Source: Desarmillaria ectypa
Lineage: Eukaryota; Basidiomycota; Agaricomycetes; Agaricales; Physalacriaceae
Length of the DNA: 64,000 nucleotides
Direction of reading: 5' to 3'
NCBI GenBank assembly: GCA_030407005.1
Contig: JAUDYN010000001.1
Span: 4,092,001 to 4,156,000 of the forward strand
The notes beneath the pieces were generated by a model that did no database searches, was not told the origin of the DNA, and was given only the letters and a program-made list of their open reading frames with translations. The stretch's first letter is position 1. Every line of letters begins with the position of its first letter. A program made the position numbers and the translations under genes. Positions 43,831-56,338 of the stretch are shown here, piece after piece.

Positions 43831-45200
43831 CTCACTTGCGCAGACTCAGTGCAAAGCAGTGAGCACCGTCATGGGGTCTCACTTGTATTCTTGCCTGCAA
43901 CTTGTCATAGCGAGCCTTCTCTGTATATCTCTGTACGGGTATCAGCGGGTCCTTACACGACATGTACATTATAACCGTTGTCACGCCGAGCTTGTGTGGA
44001 AGGGAATGGCTTAAGATTTAACCGTGCTCCTTTATGATGGACTTGACTACGATAAACAAATATACGCGGCTGCACAGCGTTCATACAGAGAGAGAAATGG
44101 ACCTCTCTTTCCGAAGAGAAAATAGCGTGAAAACGGCCTAGAAGGCGGCGGCTTGGGACCTAGAGAAAACACGGCCCTCATCCGCCGCATAGTCGTATAG
44201 CGACCACCGACACCCTTGTTGATCGGCGAAGCTAAGCAAGGTCCGATTCAGAGTCCAGACAAGTCAAGAATTCTCAGGCCCAAAGGCAAAGCATATCATT
44301 CAAGTAGACCGGGACTTGCGATTGGTCACAAGGCCTGTCGATATACCTGCGAAAGGGCAATGCACAACGCCGAGTCTTAAAAGTGTAGAGTACGTAGGTG
44401 TCCTCGGAAGACTTGGGCAAGTCAAATGGAATAAATCAACTCGGGCTGGTACATCCAGACCACGTTCGTGCTCCCGAGACCGGCCCGGTATCAAGTCCCA
44501 AAAAAGAAAAACAATGCGTATGAGTCTAGGAAGAACACGGAATTCCAGGACTCGATAGAAAGAACGGGATAGCGTGCCTGCCCAAAGGCTGAAGAAACGT
44601 CACGGTAGCTGCGCGTCCAACACGACTCGTGGAGCTGAGCCCAAGGACTCCCGGCACTACGTCACTGCACTAGCGAGATGTAGCCTCTGGAAAAGGCGCG
44701 TGAAAGTAGAAAGGGCCGTCTTCCTCTGCGTTTCAAGCCTCATTCTCACCCAGCCGTGGTTCCCATTAAGCTTTCTCATACGTATAGATGGGAAACCGAT
44801 TTGCACTCGCTATACGACCAATACGGACAACCCACCGCTATGGATGGATATACGACGCCCCCCTCCTTTCTGATCCGCCGACGGTCTCTCGCCTGTAAGA
44901 GAAAGAGAAAAAGAGTATATGTGCACGCGACTTGGACCCGAGCCGTGAGGTATATTCGCTCTCCCCGTCCTAGGTCCCTCCTCACCCCAGAACATGTCAG
45001 GTCGCCTCCAAAACGTGCTTCCACTGTCATGTATCGACTGCACAGGGTCTTTCACCCACTTGAACCGTCCGTTGTCCGTCTTGGGTTCACTTCTCGCGTC
45101 TTTCAACAGGGATTTGGATGTGGATGTGGATTTGGGATCGGTCCAGGTGCGGCTCAATAGAAAGACGTCTAGGCCCTTGTATGTTTGAGTCATGAGGCTA
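43831..45200. other. Mixed repeat fragments
   Basis: 44096-44180 (gaaaacggcctagaaggcggcgg and flanks) has an inverted partner at 51180-51260. 44192-44262 has a short resemblance to a 5S rRNA gene (see findings). 44575-45000 is a shortened, diverged direct copy of module X (agctgcgcgt(c/t)caacacgact; tggacccgagc and gaggtatattcgctctc). No intact gene is seen. Confidence 0.45.
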
Positions 45201-46038
45201 GGGATCATGAGTTCGGAAACCAGTCATGAGTGGGGTAAAGTGTGGGGGAGGACGAACTGAATTGTGAGATGGACCCTAAACCTAAAAAGTAAAAGAGACC
45301 TGAAGAAAAAAAAAAAAGACGAGTAAGTGCCTCCTTCCTAGGACAGGCGGCAGCTTACAACGGCCACGGGTAGCTTCCTCCGAGGTTGGAATGAGACGAG
45401 TTTCACTGTAGGAGTGCGAAGCCATACACCGTTGATATAAAAAAAGTGCCCACCCTCTCCCCGGATCGATCCTTCCCTCTGGATATAGATTTAAGAAGAG
45501 AGAGTCCAAGATCTGAGCTAACCGTGACTGAACATTAGACGCAGCACTGGAAGGAAAGGAAGCTCGTGGACTCGGTACGCCTTGAAACTTGGGCATGTTC
45601 GTCTCGTGGTGGGTGATCAAATGTTTCCAGTATGTTGTTGTCTCGAGCCAGCCCCCGCCCTTATGGTCACAGTCAATCAAGGGTCATCTATAGTACGGTC
45701 CAGAGGTGAGGGAGGCCTCTCTCTTCCCTAACAACGTGGCCGATGACAACCCACAATAGAATACACCTCTGCTTGCCGTACGTAGTGGGCTACGCGTCAT
45801 CATCGTCACCGTAGAGAAAAGTCGCCCCCCCTCCCCACTTTGAGCTTCCCAAAAAAAAAAACTTCTTCTTTATCTCTTCTTTATTCAATTTCATCCCCTA
45901 TAGCGAGTAGTAGTAGTAAGATCCTAAAAACACATAATCCAAGAACCCCATAATAAAGTAGTGTGTACGTATGAGAGCAAGAGAGAACACCAGGAGTGGT
46001 ATAATGATAACGAGAAAAGAGAAAGCCGAGGCTACCAT
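45201..46038. other. Intergenic region downstream of the 46039 gene
   Basis: Contains a poly-A tract of 13 bases near 45306 and an A-tract near 45850. A minus-strand frame at 45680-45282 (MPKFQGVPSPRASFPSSAAS) has no recognised domain and runs into the poly-A tract, so I do not call it a gene. Confidence 0.4.
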
Positions 46039-46662
46039 TCAACCGCGGACACCAACCCATTTCCAGACCCTCTGCCACCCGCCCCCCTCGACGACATGGG
46101 TGTCCATCTCCTCGGGCGGGTCAGGCGGGGGTGCGCCGAGGCCTTCGACGGCAGCAAAAGAGACGTACCCGTCTATAAGGCGACACTGCAGCGAGGCAGT
46201 CCGCGCGTTGAATTTTTGCGTCGAGGGCGGCGCTCTCGGGAGGTCCTCCGTCGTCGAGGGCGGCGTAGGGGGCAGGAAAGCGTGTTTAGTGGGTGAGGAG
46301 CGCACGGACATGGACCGTCGTGCGCCTAGTGATAGTGATGGTGGTGGTGGTGGTGTGCCGCTCCGTGGGGGCGTAGGCGGGGGCGTGAGAAGGTGGTGAG
46401 AGCCCTTTGGTGAGTTCAGCGGGTTAGCCCTGGCAGGCCCGCAGGTGTGATATCGCACCTCGCACAGCACCCTCTCCAGCCTCGCTCGCAGGACCTGCTC
46501 ATGGGGAGTCAGCTCATCCTCGACTTTCCTCGTGGGGACGGGAGTGGAATGCCGGCGGCGGTGTTGTCGGGACGGTGAGGGTGGTGCGCTGTTCGTCAGC
46601 ACGTCACGGAGGAGGCGTTCGGATTTCGACAGCGAGGACGACGGCGAGGACGAAGACGACAT
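46039..46662 (-). CDS. Conserved-type hypothetical proline/serine-rich protein
   Basis: An uninterrupted frame with stop at 46039-46041. I chose ATG 46662 (MSSSSSPSSSLSKSERLL), giving 207 residues; an in-frame ATG at 46734 would add 24. The sequence is rich in Ser, Pro and Arg: a basic segment RQHRRRHSTPVPTRK, a predicted helix TPHEQVLRARLERVL, a LLTPPPTPPRSGTPPPPPS run, and an ordered C-terminal block FNARTASLQCRLIDGYVSFA followed by VEGLGAPPPD. The last block is the part most likely to be conserved. No enzyme or domain is recognised. Proline-directed phosphorylation sites (SP, TPP) are plentiful. GC is higher than in the neighbouring repeat DNA, and this looks like a genuine host gene in a repeat-free island. 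Confidence 0.7.
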   Translation of the reverse strand: MSSSSSPSSSLSKSERLLRDVLTNSAPPSPSRQHRRRHSTPVPTRKVEDELTPHEQVLRARLERVLCEVRYHTCGPARANPLNSPKGSHHLLTPPPTPPRSGTPPPPPSLSLGARRSMSVRSSPTKHAFLPPTPPSTTEDLPRAPPSTQKFNARTASLQCRLIDGYVSFAAVEGLGAPPPDPPEEMDTHVVEGGGWQRVWKWVGVRG

Positions 46663-46734
46663 GGTGGTGGGAAGTTCCCAAGGGGGGGAGTCAAATTCGA
46701 GGGTTTGATTCTCAATTATTAAAAGGTCGGTCAC

Positions 46735-48779
46735 TCTTTATTTAATTGATCTGTGACTAGTGACACGTCACGTCATTCCCCGTGATGCGTGAGGGAAATT
46801 GGCTGGCAGGCTTCGGCATAGGACGGTGACTAACCCTGTGCATGTTGCTGTATGGCGTAACGCTCCTCGCTCGTCGTCCTGCTCAACAGTCGGTGCTCGT
46901 TGTTGTCGGCAATTCCCGGTCACCATCCCGGCCCGTATCGATACCCCCCCTTGTCATCTCGTCTATTGCCTCCCCCACGTCCTATATATATACACCCATC
47001 GATTGATTACCCAACTCTCTCCCCTCCCCATATGCCACATCACATACCTTCTCTCTCTCTCTCTCCCCCCCGTCCGAGGTAGACGTTTTGGTTACCCGAA
47101 TAGTATTAGTATACTTAATCAATGGCTTAACGAGCAACCTTTACGACCAGAGCACCCCGGATCACCGCCACCACGCGGATCACTCTCTCCCTTTTCCCCC
47201 TTCTCCTTTGCCGTTACCATGTCTATTATAAATCCCCTACTACTCATACTCGGAGTAGGCGCTTCTACTCGTAACCCCCTTCTCTTGGCAAGGATACCGT
47301 TACCCTCAACTAAAGACGAAACGATCGTCTTATGACCCAACTCTTCAATGAAATCCCGTCGATCCCTGTCATTCTCAAATGCTCCCGCGCTCGTTCTTAG
47401 GCCAAACCATGCGTCTTACACGAGGCGCTGAATTCTCCTTGCCTATAGGTTCATCATGTCCAATGACCGGGATTGTTTTCATGCGTTACTACGCCACTGC
47501 CTTCAATTGAGCATTAATTCATCATCCGTCTCATTCAATTGCCGTGGGACTCCGTGCCGCCTAACACTCCCGCCACTCAACTAATCACCATCCTTCCATC
47601 CTCGCACGTACCCATCCGATCCTCCACAAGCCCAGGCGCAAAATTCAATCGCACCGGGATTAATATTCAGCGCATAAAACGGACTATATATATATATATT
47701 TACAAATTTCACCCAGCGCTTCGCGTTCAGATCCTCGTCTCGCGCGCCCGCCGTCTTTCATTACGTCCCTCCAGTTTTCGGCTACGCGCCACATGAGGCG
47801 CGTCTCGGTTTTTCTTTTTTTCTTTCGCGGCGACCCTTTGGGCCTAGACATAGGGAGGGAGGTAAGTAGGGCGTGGATACCTATGACTCGACAGCAATTT
47901 ACCGGTCATTGAACGGTCCACAGCCTTGGCCCACTCACCTCGGTCTCCCACCAAAATAAGCAAGCAAGGAACTGATTGATATTTATCCACGATGGGCTTT
48001 TCCCCCATCTTTTGATAAGAGAGGGACTGCGATAAGCAAAACACCACGCTTTCGCGGCAACCTTGGTTATTCTGGGCCGCGTTTTCACCGACATCCAAGT
48101 AATTGACATTCCAGGGTTCGTATCCCGACGTTTTATGTAATCCCGCCCACATAAAATGAATTATGTACTTGGGATGACAAACCCGTTCGCGAGCGGCCTA
48201 TGGCTCTCGTCTTCTTTCAATGCGTCGGCTACTTCAAACAGAGACTGAAATCATCCTTGTATGCCGTTCACAGGGGTGCGATACTAACCAGCCAGATCGA
48301 CAAGCCACGAATATAGTGCCAGGCCCCTTCACTATGGACTAAACCGGACATTCAACCCCGTCCCCCCGTCGATCCACACCTAGGAAGGCTTTTCTCGTCT
48401 AGCTGGAATCTTTGCGCCCGTAACTTGACCTTCTGAGAGGAACTCGTAGCGGGCGTCATGGACTTCGGTCTGCAGAGGTTGTGATCCTACCCGCGAAGAG
48501 CATCGCAGTAAAGCGACGAACGGACTGGGCTGCCTGGGTGGGAGATAACGCGGGTAAGAAACCAGTGTCCGGTATACCCTCACAGATCGGGTCCAAGTTT
48601 TGATTTGGAAAAATGTGCCGACCCCATAGTCCATTCATGACGGAGATCTTGAGAAGATAGAATACGCATACGCATGTTCCGGCCCTCGCGTACGCAGAAG
48701 AGCGCTAGAGTCCACTGTGTTCGTTCGTTCGGCGGCGGATGAATGAACGAGAAGTCATCGAAACTCGAAGCCCTGACGC
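46735..48779. other. Pyrimidine-rich intergenic region with microsatellites
   Basis: Upstream of the 46039 gene. Contains tatatatata-type tracts near 46983 and 47684-47699 and a (CT)n tract followed by C8 near 47051-47071. Frames such as 46799-47335 run across these tracts and are probably chance. A minus-strand frame at 48152-47844 is unrecognised. No confident gene. Confidence 0.45.
47051..47071 (+). repeat. (CT)n microsatellite
   Basis: About nine CT units followed by a C-run, in a pyrimidine-rich promoter-like stretch. Confidence 0.8.
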
Positions 48780-50460
48780 TGTTAGTTTGATCATCTGTTG
48801 GTGATGAAGAAAAGAACTCGTCCTTTGAATACCACTGTGATTGTAGCGAGAATCACGGGGCACGGAGCGAAGGACGAGGAGAGCCAGTGATGTGAAAGAG
48901 AGACAGCACCACCCTTCACTGTGCTCGCATAATCGAGTCATTGCACGCTCATCCTCGTAGGCGACTAGCCATTCTGAGACTAGGATAATTTTGTATTGTA
49001 GTCAAAAGTACATACAAATGGAGGACTTGCCTTTGCGTACAACTCCCGACTCTTGCTCCGCTCGCGCTTACAATAAGGATAGCTCCACAACGAAAATAGC
49101 GTGTTTAACGTGCAGCTGTCACGACCTCGAGATTCGTTGAATGGTTAGGCAAACACTGGCACTTGTGGTTACGCGATTTGGAATGTTCGGTCCGCCCCTG
49201 ACTTTGCATGCAATCACAGGTGCGCTAGAGGAACGACCTCGATGATCTGATAATCGACCTGGATCACTTGAGGTCCTTAATACCCTTATCCATGAGAAGA
49301 TACGTGTTGTATTGTTCGTGGCGCTGCATGATCTTCTACCCCCGTGAAGAGGATCATGTTCCGGGGTAGGGGGCCTAGGACGGAGAGAGCGAATATACCT
49401 CATAGCATGTTCCAGCTCGGGTCCAAGTGTTTAGGCCAGCCACGTGTACTCTTCTCTCACAGGCGAGAGTGTATGCGGAAGACATGAGAAGGTCCACTAA
49501 GAGATGTTTATTCGATCGTTCGCGGATCAAAAAATGGGAAGCAACCATCACGAGCCCGTATACCGTGTACATAGCTGTTATGATGGTCCGTATAGGAGTT
49601 TTCGTAGGTTGATGATTTCCGAGCACTGAAAAAGAGGACCAAGATGCTACCATTCACATTGTCGTCATGGTATTGTGGTAGTCAGCTTCCCACTTACTGG
49701 ATGGATATATCGCCAGTAGAAACCGCTTCCTACCCTCCGAGGAGGTACGTACAATAAGATGTCTCCACGACGAGGAATGGAAACTACGACTACGGCAGGT
49801 TTTGCGATGTTAGGCAGCACGTACGGAAGCGGGGAGACAGTGGTAAAAATGGCAGAGAAACAGAAGGAAGACGGCGGACCGTGGGCGTGCTAGAGGTGCG
49901 AGTCTCGACCTGGATAATATTTTCCTATAGTGAATGTCCTCTCCTATCATCTCCCGTATGCATCCGGCCCTATCATGGTCGGATGCCCGTTGTCGTGCCA
50001 ATCCGGGTGTTTGTATCTGGTAAGGGTTGCGACCGAAAATACAGCCGGAGAATTCGAACTTAACTCGACGATAGTCCGTGCTCAACTCCACGATAACAGA
50101 GTCGTGTTGAACGCGCAGCTACCATGATGTTTCCTCAGGCTCAAGATCCGACAATGCAGGAGGAGAGGAGCGGAGCAAGGAGGGGTAAGGGCTATCTTGG
50201 CTTGATGATATATCAGCTCCTACAGTTCTTCATCGAGTCCCGGAATCACAGAGACAAACACAAGTCCGTCGATTTGAAGACAGGAAGGAAATTGGCTTCA
50301 TTAGTGGCTCTGGATAGTCCAGCAAGGATTCCCGGTGCCTCAACCGAGCGACCATGGTGGGCGACGAGGCGGGCGAGTATGACCTCTCTAAGCATCGGCG
50401 AGGAAGTCTTGTGAGAGATAGGTTCATGTCGACGCCGCCTTGGAAGGATCATCGTGGCGG
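48780..50460 (-). repeat. Module X, right copy (inverted)
   Basis: Reverse-complement partner of 39420-41338. It lacks some segments of the left copy and has an extra stretch of about 150 bp near 50180-50330. Beyond gatgatcaaac (48790) it continues into unrelated DNA, which shows that the UPO3 junction at 41338 is specific to the left copy. Confidence 0.75.
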
Positions 50461-51934
50461 AGGACGCTTGGCGACTCACTGGCTGGCAGGAGGAATCCTC
50501 TCGCTTAGTCAGCGCCATTGCTGCATTAGCCGGTCGGCATACCATCACTACAACAGGCTCACCCCACCGTAGTCGTTGTATGTAAGCATCTGTTTGTGAG
50601 AGACCAAGTTCTCCCGCTGTCTATCTTCGGAGCATTTATTATTCGTTGACACAGGGACACCGAAACAATCGAGCACAAGAAGGCTGAAGCGACGTCTTCT
50701 GTCCTCCTAGGCCCAGGATCAGGCGTATTTTAGTATTCTATGTTAAGATTCCGACTCGGATTTGATACCGAGCTTGTTAGGCCCTATACTTGGATCGCCG
50801 ACGTACGAACATAGTCTTCGACGCTGCACTGGAGTCTGGATCTATCGGACGGATCGACCAAGCCGACCCATCCCACTCGACGCCCCCAGTAGCTCGAATC
50901 TTCCACGTATATACTTGCATCGCCAAGTCTTTTCACTTGTATGACATCAAGTTCTGTGATTTCCGGTCATGTCCGATCACAATTTAGTATGTCGCTCCTG
51001 GCTTGGTTCTTCTGTCTGCTCACCTTTTTCAGTTTCGTTCACGCCCTTTACTGGTATTTGCCTTCGAAGCCTTGGCTTGCTTGAACTATCGTTATGGTGA
51101 TGAGAGTGCCGATGTATGGGATCTGACCATGGATCTTCAAGGTTGAGCTTCGTCGATCGCATATGTGTATCTGTTCGACTGTGCGGCAGATGAGGGCCGG
51201 GTCTACTTTCTGTTATTTTAGGACCGCCGCCTTCTAGGCCGTTTTCGCGCTATGTCCTCTTACCCGAGCAACGACCCAAGGTGAATCATTTCCAGCATAC
51301 TAGTCCAGACCATCCCGGCGCCGTAAAAGAGCGCGGAGGGGAGTTTAACCTGTCTTTGGATCCGGAAGGAAAGAGAGATTGTAAGAGGTACGAGTTCTGG
51401 GTTTCTACGTTCACCTGCACTGACACATCATCCAGAAACATTCCGATTAGACGACAGTCTCACCAACAGCTTCTCTCTGTATAAGTACAAACGCCATGCA
51501 ACGGTTTGCCGCGTACGTTTCCTATTATTGACAGTCTACGTAATCCTGACTTGAGGATTGTAGCTTGAATACGGTGAACGACCTCATACCGGCGATGAAT
51601 GATAATACGATGAGCTTATCGTCAAACCTTACTTACTCTTGGCTTACACTGGAATATTACACTTCTATGATAACTGGTGTAGGGCCTGTAAATGACAGCA
51701 CGCGCTACTCAAATCACTGTAATCAGCGGGTTTGCGTTCTGTTCTGCATAACAGCATCCTTTTCATAGGGCGTCTTTGTAGCGGGACGGGAAATCCAAGG
51801 AAACAGGCTCTTCCTGACGACACTAAATTTGTAGTGACATATCCCTGACCTAAAGAGAGGAGAGAACGATACTCTTGTAAGCGAAAGAGCTAAAACTGGG
51901 GGGACGAAAAGGCACTCTTTCATACACAACAGTA
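50461..51934. other. Region without a recognisable gene
   Basis: Only short frames. 51180-51260 is the inverted partner of 44096-44180. No coding family recognised. Confidence 0.4.
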
Positions 51935-52445
51935 TAGGTATCGATTACCGAATCAACCTTTACGGGCAAGAAGTAAGGGCTAGGTCGAGTGATAGGACAT
52001 CCGACATCATCAACCCACTCCGAAGTCTCTTCGATGACAGCTTCAATCGGAGTGGTCGTCTGGCCTGTGATCTATGTCGTAGGCTTCGTCCACCCTTCCT
52101 CAATGGGCAACCGCTCTTCGCGGAAAAATCTATCCACAAACCTATAACATTGTTCAGTCTGTGAATAGTTCAGCTGGTGATGAGACGTACTTCTTGGGCG
52201 CCCAGGTCACCCATGACACTCAGATAGAATGCAGCCTCCCGGGTGCGGACGTTGGATTCCTTGATGGTGTTGACGATGCCAGGGTTGGCAAGCATGTCGC
52301 CGGCGAGCCGTTTCTTCTGGACTTGCCCCGCGGAGGTCGCGTTGAAGGAGTCAACCCCGGGATTGAACTCAGTGAGCGTGGTATAGACGGTCTCATTGAA
52401 ATGGAGGTTGTCGCTGAGGAGGTAGTCCGAGCGGGAGCCTCACTC
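51935..52445 (-). pseudogene. Peroxygenase fragment (UPO4), C-terminal half
   Basis: The minus-strand frame reads SRSDYLLSDNLHFNETVYTT, SAGQVQKKRLAGDMLANPGI, then a two-base deletion breaks it after FYLSVMGD. Later pieces FREERLP, EGWTKPTT and EETSEWVDDVGCPITRPSPY match UPO1. A TAG stands in the T-T-L segment. The EHD motif is replaced by unrelated sequence at the 5' end, and the heme-ligand exon is absent. This is the most decayed of the four UPO sequences. Confidence 0.75.
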
Positions 52446-52964
52446 ACGAGAGAGGATCACCTGGTGGCACGTCCACTGTTTTCTAAGGCTACAGTGTATG
52501 ACCTCTCCTATCATCTCTCGTGAGTATCCAGCCCTGTCGACTACATGGCGGTTACATGGATCTCGCTAGTGCAGTGAAGGGGATACGTCGCGTGGGTAGG
52601 AGCGACGGCGCGTGCACATATTAGGTGGGAGGCCGAGAAGAAGCCGTCGCTCTGTTGGAAGTAGGGCACACGATCAACAGTGCAAAGCAAGGAGCCGATC
52701 TATATAGTCCTGGAATCACAGGAAGTTGTGTCTTGGAGAGTCTAGCAAGGATTCCTGGTGCGTGCCGTGTATCTCAACCGGAGAGATGAGGCCAGCGAGT
52801 GTGGTCTCCGAGATCCGAACGCCAGCGAGGAAGTATCGTGTGGCTCGCGTTGAATATCAACAAGTTCAATGCTCCCTCGCTTAGTCAGCCACATTGTTCC
52901 GCTGCCATCTTTGTGCTCTGTCCGAGTCTTCCTAGATTCATACGCATTATTTTTCGAACCTCGC

Positions 52965-53850
52965 CCGGTATTCAGAGATGGACCGACCGTACCAACATGA
53001 TAGAGGTACAATACGATGCATAACACACCACCACCCAGTAACTGTGAAACTACATCCGAAAGCAGAACCTCACCAGTCACATCCATCTCAATGGAGGAGA
53101 GGAGCCCGTAGCTCTGAAAGGATGCGTCACGCCAGGTGTGGTGGATGTAACCCTCGATGCAGACCAACACCAGCCGGTAAACAAAACCCTATGCAGGACG
53201 TTGCAGGGATCATTATGACATCCCGTCTCTCCCCATGTCATATGTATATGTATCTTCCACTCCGCAACGAAGCGAAGCAAAAGCCTGAGATCCAGCAAAC
53301 AGAGTGAAATTCATAATCCAGGGTACCGATTCTTCTTTCGGGGGCGTAGGAGTAGGTGGGTGTGACCACAAGGGTTCGTCGAGGGTGCGGCTCTGATACG
53401 TCAGCCCCGATACCAAGGGAGGCTAGATGTGCTATGGCACCGGAATCCCTATGCTCGTAACTTGATCTCAATAGAGGAAAGGGTGTGGGTCGCGACGGCG
53501 CGACTCGCTCTAATACAGCAACGTCAAAGGGTCCAATGCTCCGTGACGGCTCAACGTTGAACTCCCTTAGCCAAGGCATGAACAGCATCATCACGTTTTG
53601 GGGTGAGAGAAGAGAGCGACGAACGGGCACCGTGGGTACGATGGCTGCGAAAAAGAGTAGCTCAGGCTCGGATCTTCAGTCGAACAATAGGCCACTCACG
53701 TGCGCGGATATCTTCTCTCCTACCCCGGAAGATCTCAAAATCCATTATGAGATGGTTCCGATCATCGCGAGTGTGGAAGCAGGAGAGAATGAGGAAGGTA
53801 AGCGTCTGCGATGCGGGTATGTTTTGTATCCTAATAATAGACAACGAGGA
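52965..53850 (-). repeat. Module Z, copy 3 of 3
   Basis: Inverted copy at the inner end of the right duplication arm. It is closest to copy 1, as expected if the whole 3.4-kb arm was duplicated after copy 2 separated. Confidence 0.65.
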
Positions 53851-56338
53851 AGAGGTCCCTCTTTTGGTTCGATCGGGAGTAGATTGAAGCAGACGATACA
53901 ATTCGAGGAAGCGGGGAACTGCGATCATGATTAGTTGCATTTGCCACTGTGTACGTAGATGAGAAGTTATGAAAGTTTGATAAGGTGTTCCATCGTACCT
54001 GCGTAGGAACAGTGCTGTAACATAAAATTGGTGGGGTAGGATGGAGTAGATTTTTGATCATCGACGAACCAAGACTGGTGGACGTTAATAGACAGGAGTA
54101 TACAGACCGCATAGGCACATTATTGTACTTCCTTGCCGCTCCACGATCGAATTGATGTCCACACAGAGAAGGATCAGAAAGAGTTCATGATACAACAGAG
54201 ACGTTACCATTCAGTGCTGGCATATTTGACGGTCTATGGATGCCCGTTGTCGTACTCGGCGTCCCATCTCCTTGGTTTGCTTGCTCGGTGGTATTGACTG
54301 CATCCGAGACTCTGGAGCAGAGGTAAGCTTGGCAGTCGAGGTACGAAAGGGGGGGCTTACCTCTTCATCACATAACCTTCATACGTGATTGTGCAAGGTT
54401 CCACTCACCGAGAAGGTGCCGTTACACTGGAAAGAAGGAATCGTGTAGCTACCACGACGACAGGTTCTTCCTTCCAGGGTGACATTTGTGGTCAAGAGGG
54501 GGCACTTTGACATATAGCATCCGATGAACTTGTGGACCCTTGGCTCTGACTGCAGATGGAGGCGCACCGGAAAATCACCCTCCCGGCGCTCAGAGATCAC
54601 ATGGCGACGCGACTGTTCTCCTCACACGGGTATACTTCCCTAGCACATGCTCCGAGAACGCTGAGAGAGTACTAGTAAGTGATCAAGACCAAAATCAGAG
54701 AAAAACGCGGACATTTATCCACTATCCTCCTCGCAAGCTCATCTCCTTGAGCTGCGATATCCACACTATAACGCACTCTAATTATGACCATGAATTCTGC
54801 ATGCCAAAAACTAGAATGCGCTTCCATGAGGTCGATACCTCTTTTTGACTTCAACAGATATCGTCCTCTGTCAGCAATCGGTGTTAAGGATTCAATAGTG
54901 GTTTCGAGCCCTTTCTTGAGATGAAGGAGGTTCGATCTGACTGGATAATAACTTGAGAGGAGAGGCGGTGGTAATATTGACTTGTTTCATGACAAGCGAG
55001 AAAGTGAAAGTGGATCCGAATTTGGCAAGGGGGGCACGGGTGGCTGTGAAAAGGACAGGTGAATATCATGTGTACCCTTCACGCGATGCGCGTGCTATCG
55101 TAAGTCCTTACCCTTTCTTACCATTGATGCATTTACTCCAATGCATCATGAACAATCTTCCGAAAGTCTCGTTTGCCATTTGCACTGAGTACCGACAAGG
55201 ATGATTCTGCGAGATCATGATGAGTTTTATTGGTATCTAGTAGACACCTAGACTTTTCCAACACGCGTTTTCAGCAAGTACTCTCTAAATCACACGTAGA
55301 CTACGGTCACGTTTCTGGCTCTTCTTCCTCTTGTCGATAATTCAAATACCTATGCGCGGCATTGACATCGACTAACTCGTCTCTCGCCTTTCTCATCTCA
55401 TCTACCCAAGGAGAAATCCATTCATGTTTGACGGCGCTTCTCATCGTCATACGTTCCTTGGGTTTCGATCGGAGGAGGGCCCAGGCAAATTCTTTCCCTG
55501 AGAGTTAACGAACCCGAATGAGCGGATAACGCACTCGACTGATGGAGGAAAAGGTACCTTCTTTAGTAACTTCTGCCTCGTCCAAGAGATGCCAAGGGAT
55601 CAACGGATCCCAGTCATCCTTTGGTCTCTGTTCGCCACTTTTAGGTCGTTCGATTGGCATGAACTTTGTGAACCTGCATGACGCGATGAGGAAGAATAAG
55701 TAGTGTAGGAGAGAAATAAGAAACTGACATGGTGAACAAGATAATCCCGACACCCCAGCTATCTACGAGGTGGTCGTAACCATCGCTTTGGAACTGTTCT
55801 GGGGGCATGTACTCTGGCGTACCACAACCGGTCTAATACAAGTCGTCAGCGAGGGAAAGGAAAGAGAGGCAACGGTCTTACTCGGAGGATAGTATGTTCA
55901 TCGACGATCTTCGCTAGCCCAAAATCAGTCAGCTTAACGATAGGAGGTAGGTCGTCAGAGAGAAGGACGTTCTATGCGGTTTACTATCAGTTGAGAGACA
56001 CCGGTATCGACTAATGCGCACCTCGGGCTTGATATCACGGTGCGTGATGCCGTAGCTATGTATGTACTAGCCGACTGGTATTAATTAAGATGGAAAGATA
56101 GATTCGAAAAGTAACGTACGGCAAGGGCATCACAGATCTGCCAGATTATAAACTTTGCTGCACCCTCATCGTCGGTCAGGCCAGCTTGTATATGTGTGCA
56201 CAGGTCCCCTCCGCGAACCAATTCCATGACTAAGTCTACCCCACCACTCAGTCCCGCCATCAACCATAAGGAGACCGGACACTCACTCAACGACCCATCG
56301 TGTTCATGATGAAAGGCATCCTTCAGCTCGCATATATT
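52965..56338 (-). repeat. Right arm of the 3.4-kb inverted segmental duplication
   Basis: Collinear with 9157-12539 on the other strand. It includes the 3' two-thirds of the intact kinase. Homology stops at ataccgggc on the inner side and inside kinase exon 4 on the outer side. Confidence 0.85.

Noticed and set aside
46799..47335. 178-codon plus-strand ORF
   Set aside because: Runs across a (CT)n/C-run microsatellite and TATA repeats in a promoter-like region; composition is not protein-like.
52161..52523. 120-codon plus-strand ORF
   Set aside because: Antisense to the UPO4 fragment.
55500..55510. In-frame TAA in the right kinase copy suggesting a pseudogene
   Set aside because: It lies in a 60-nt GTACCT...CTCTCAG intron; splicing restores the expected kinase C-lobe and the total length is divisible by three. 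The same intron exists in the left copy.
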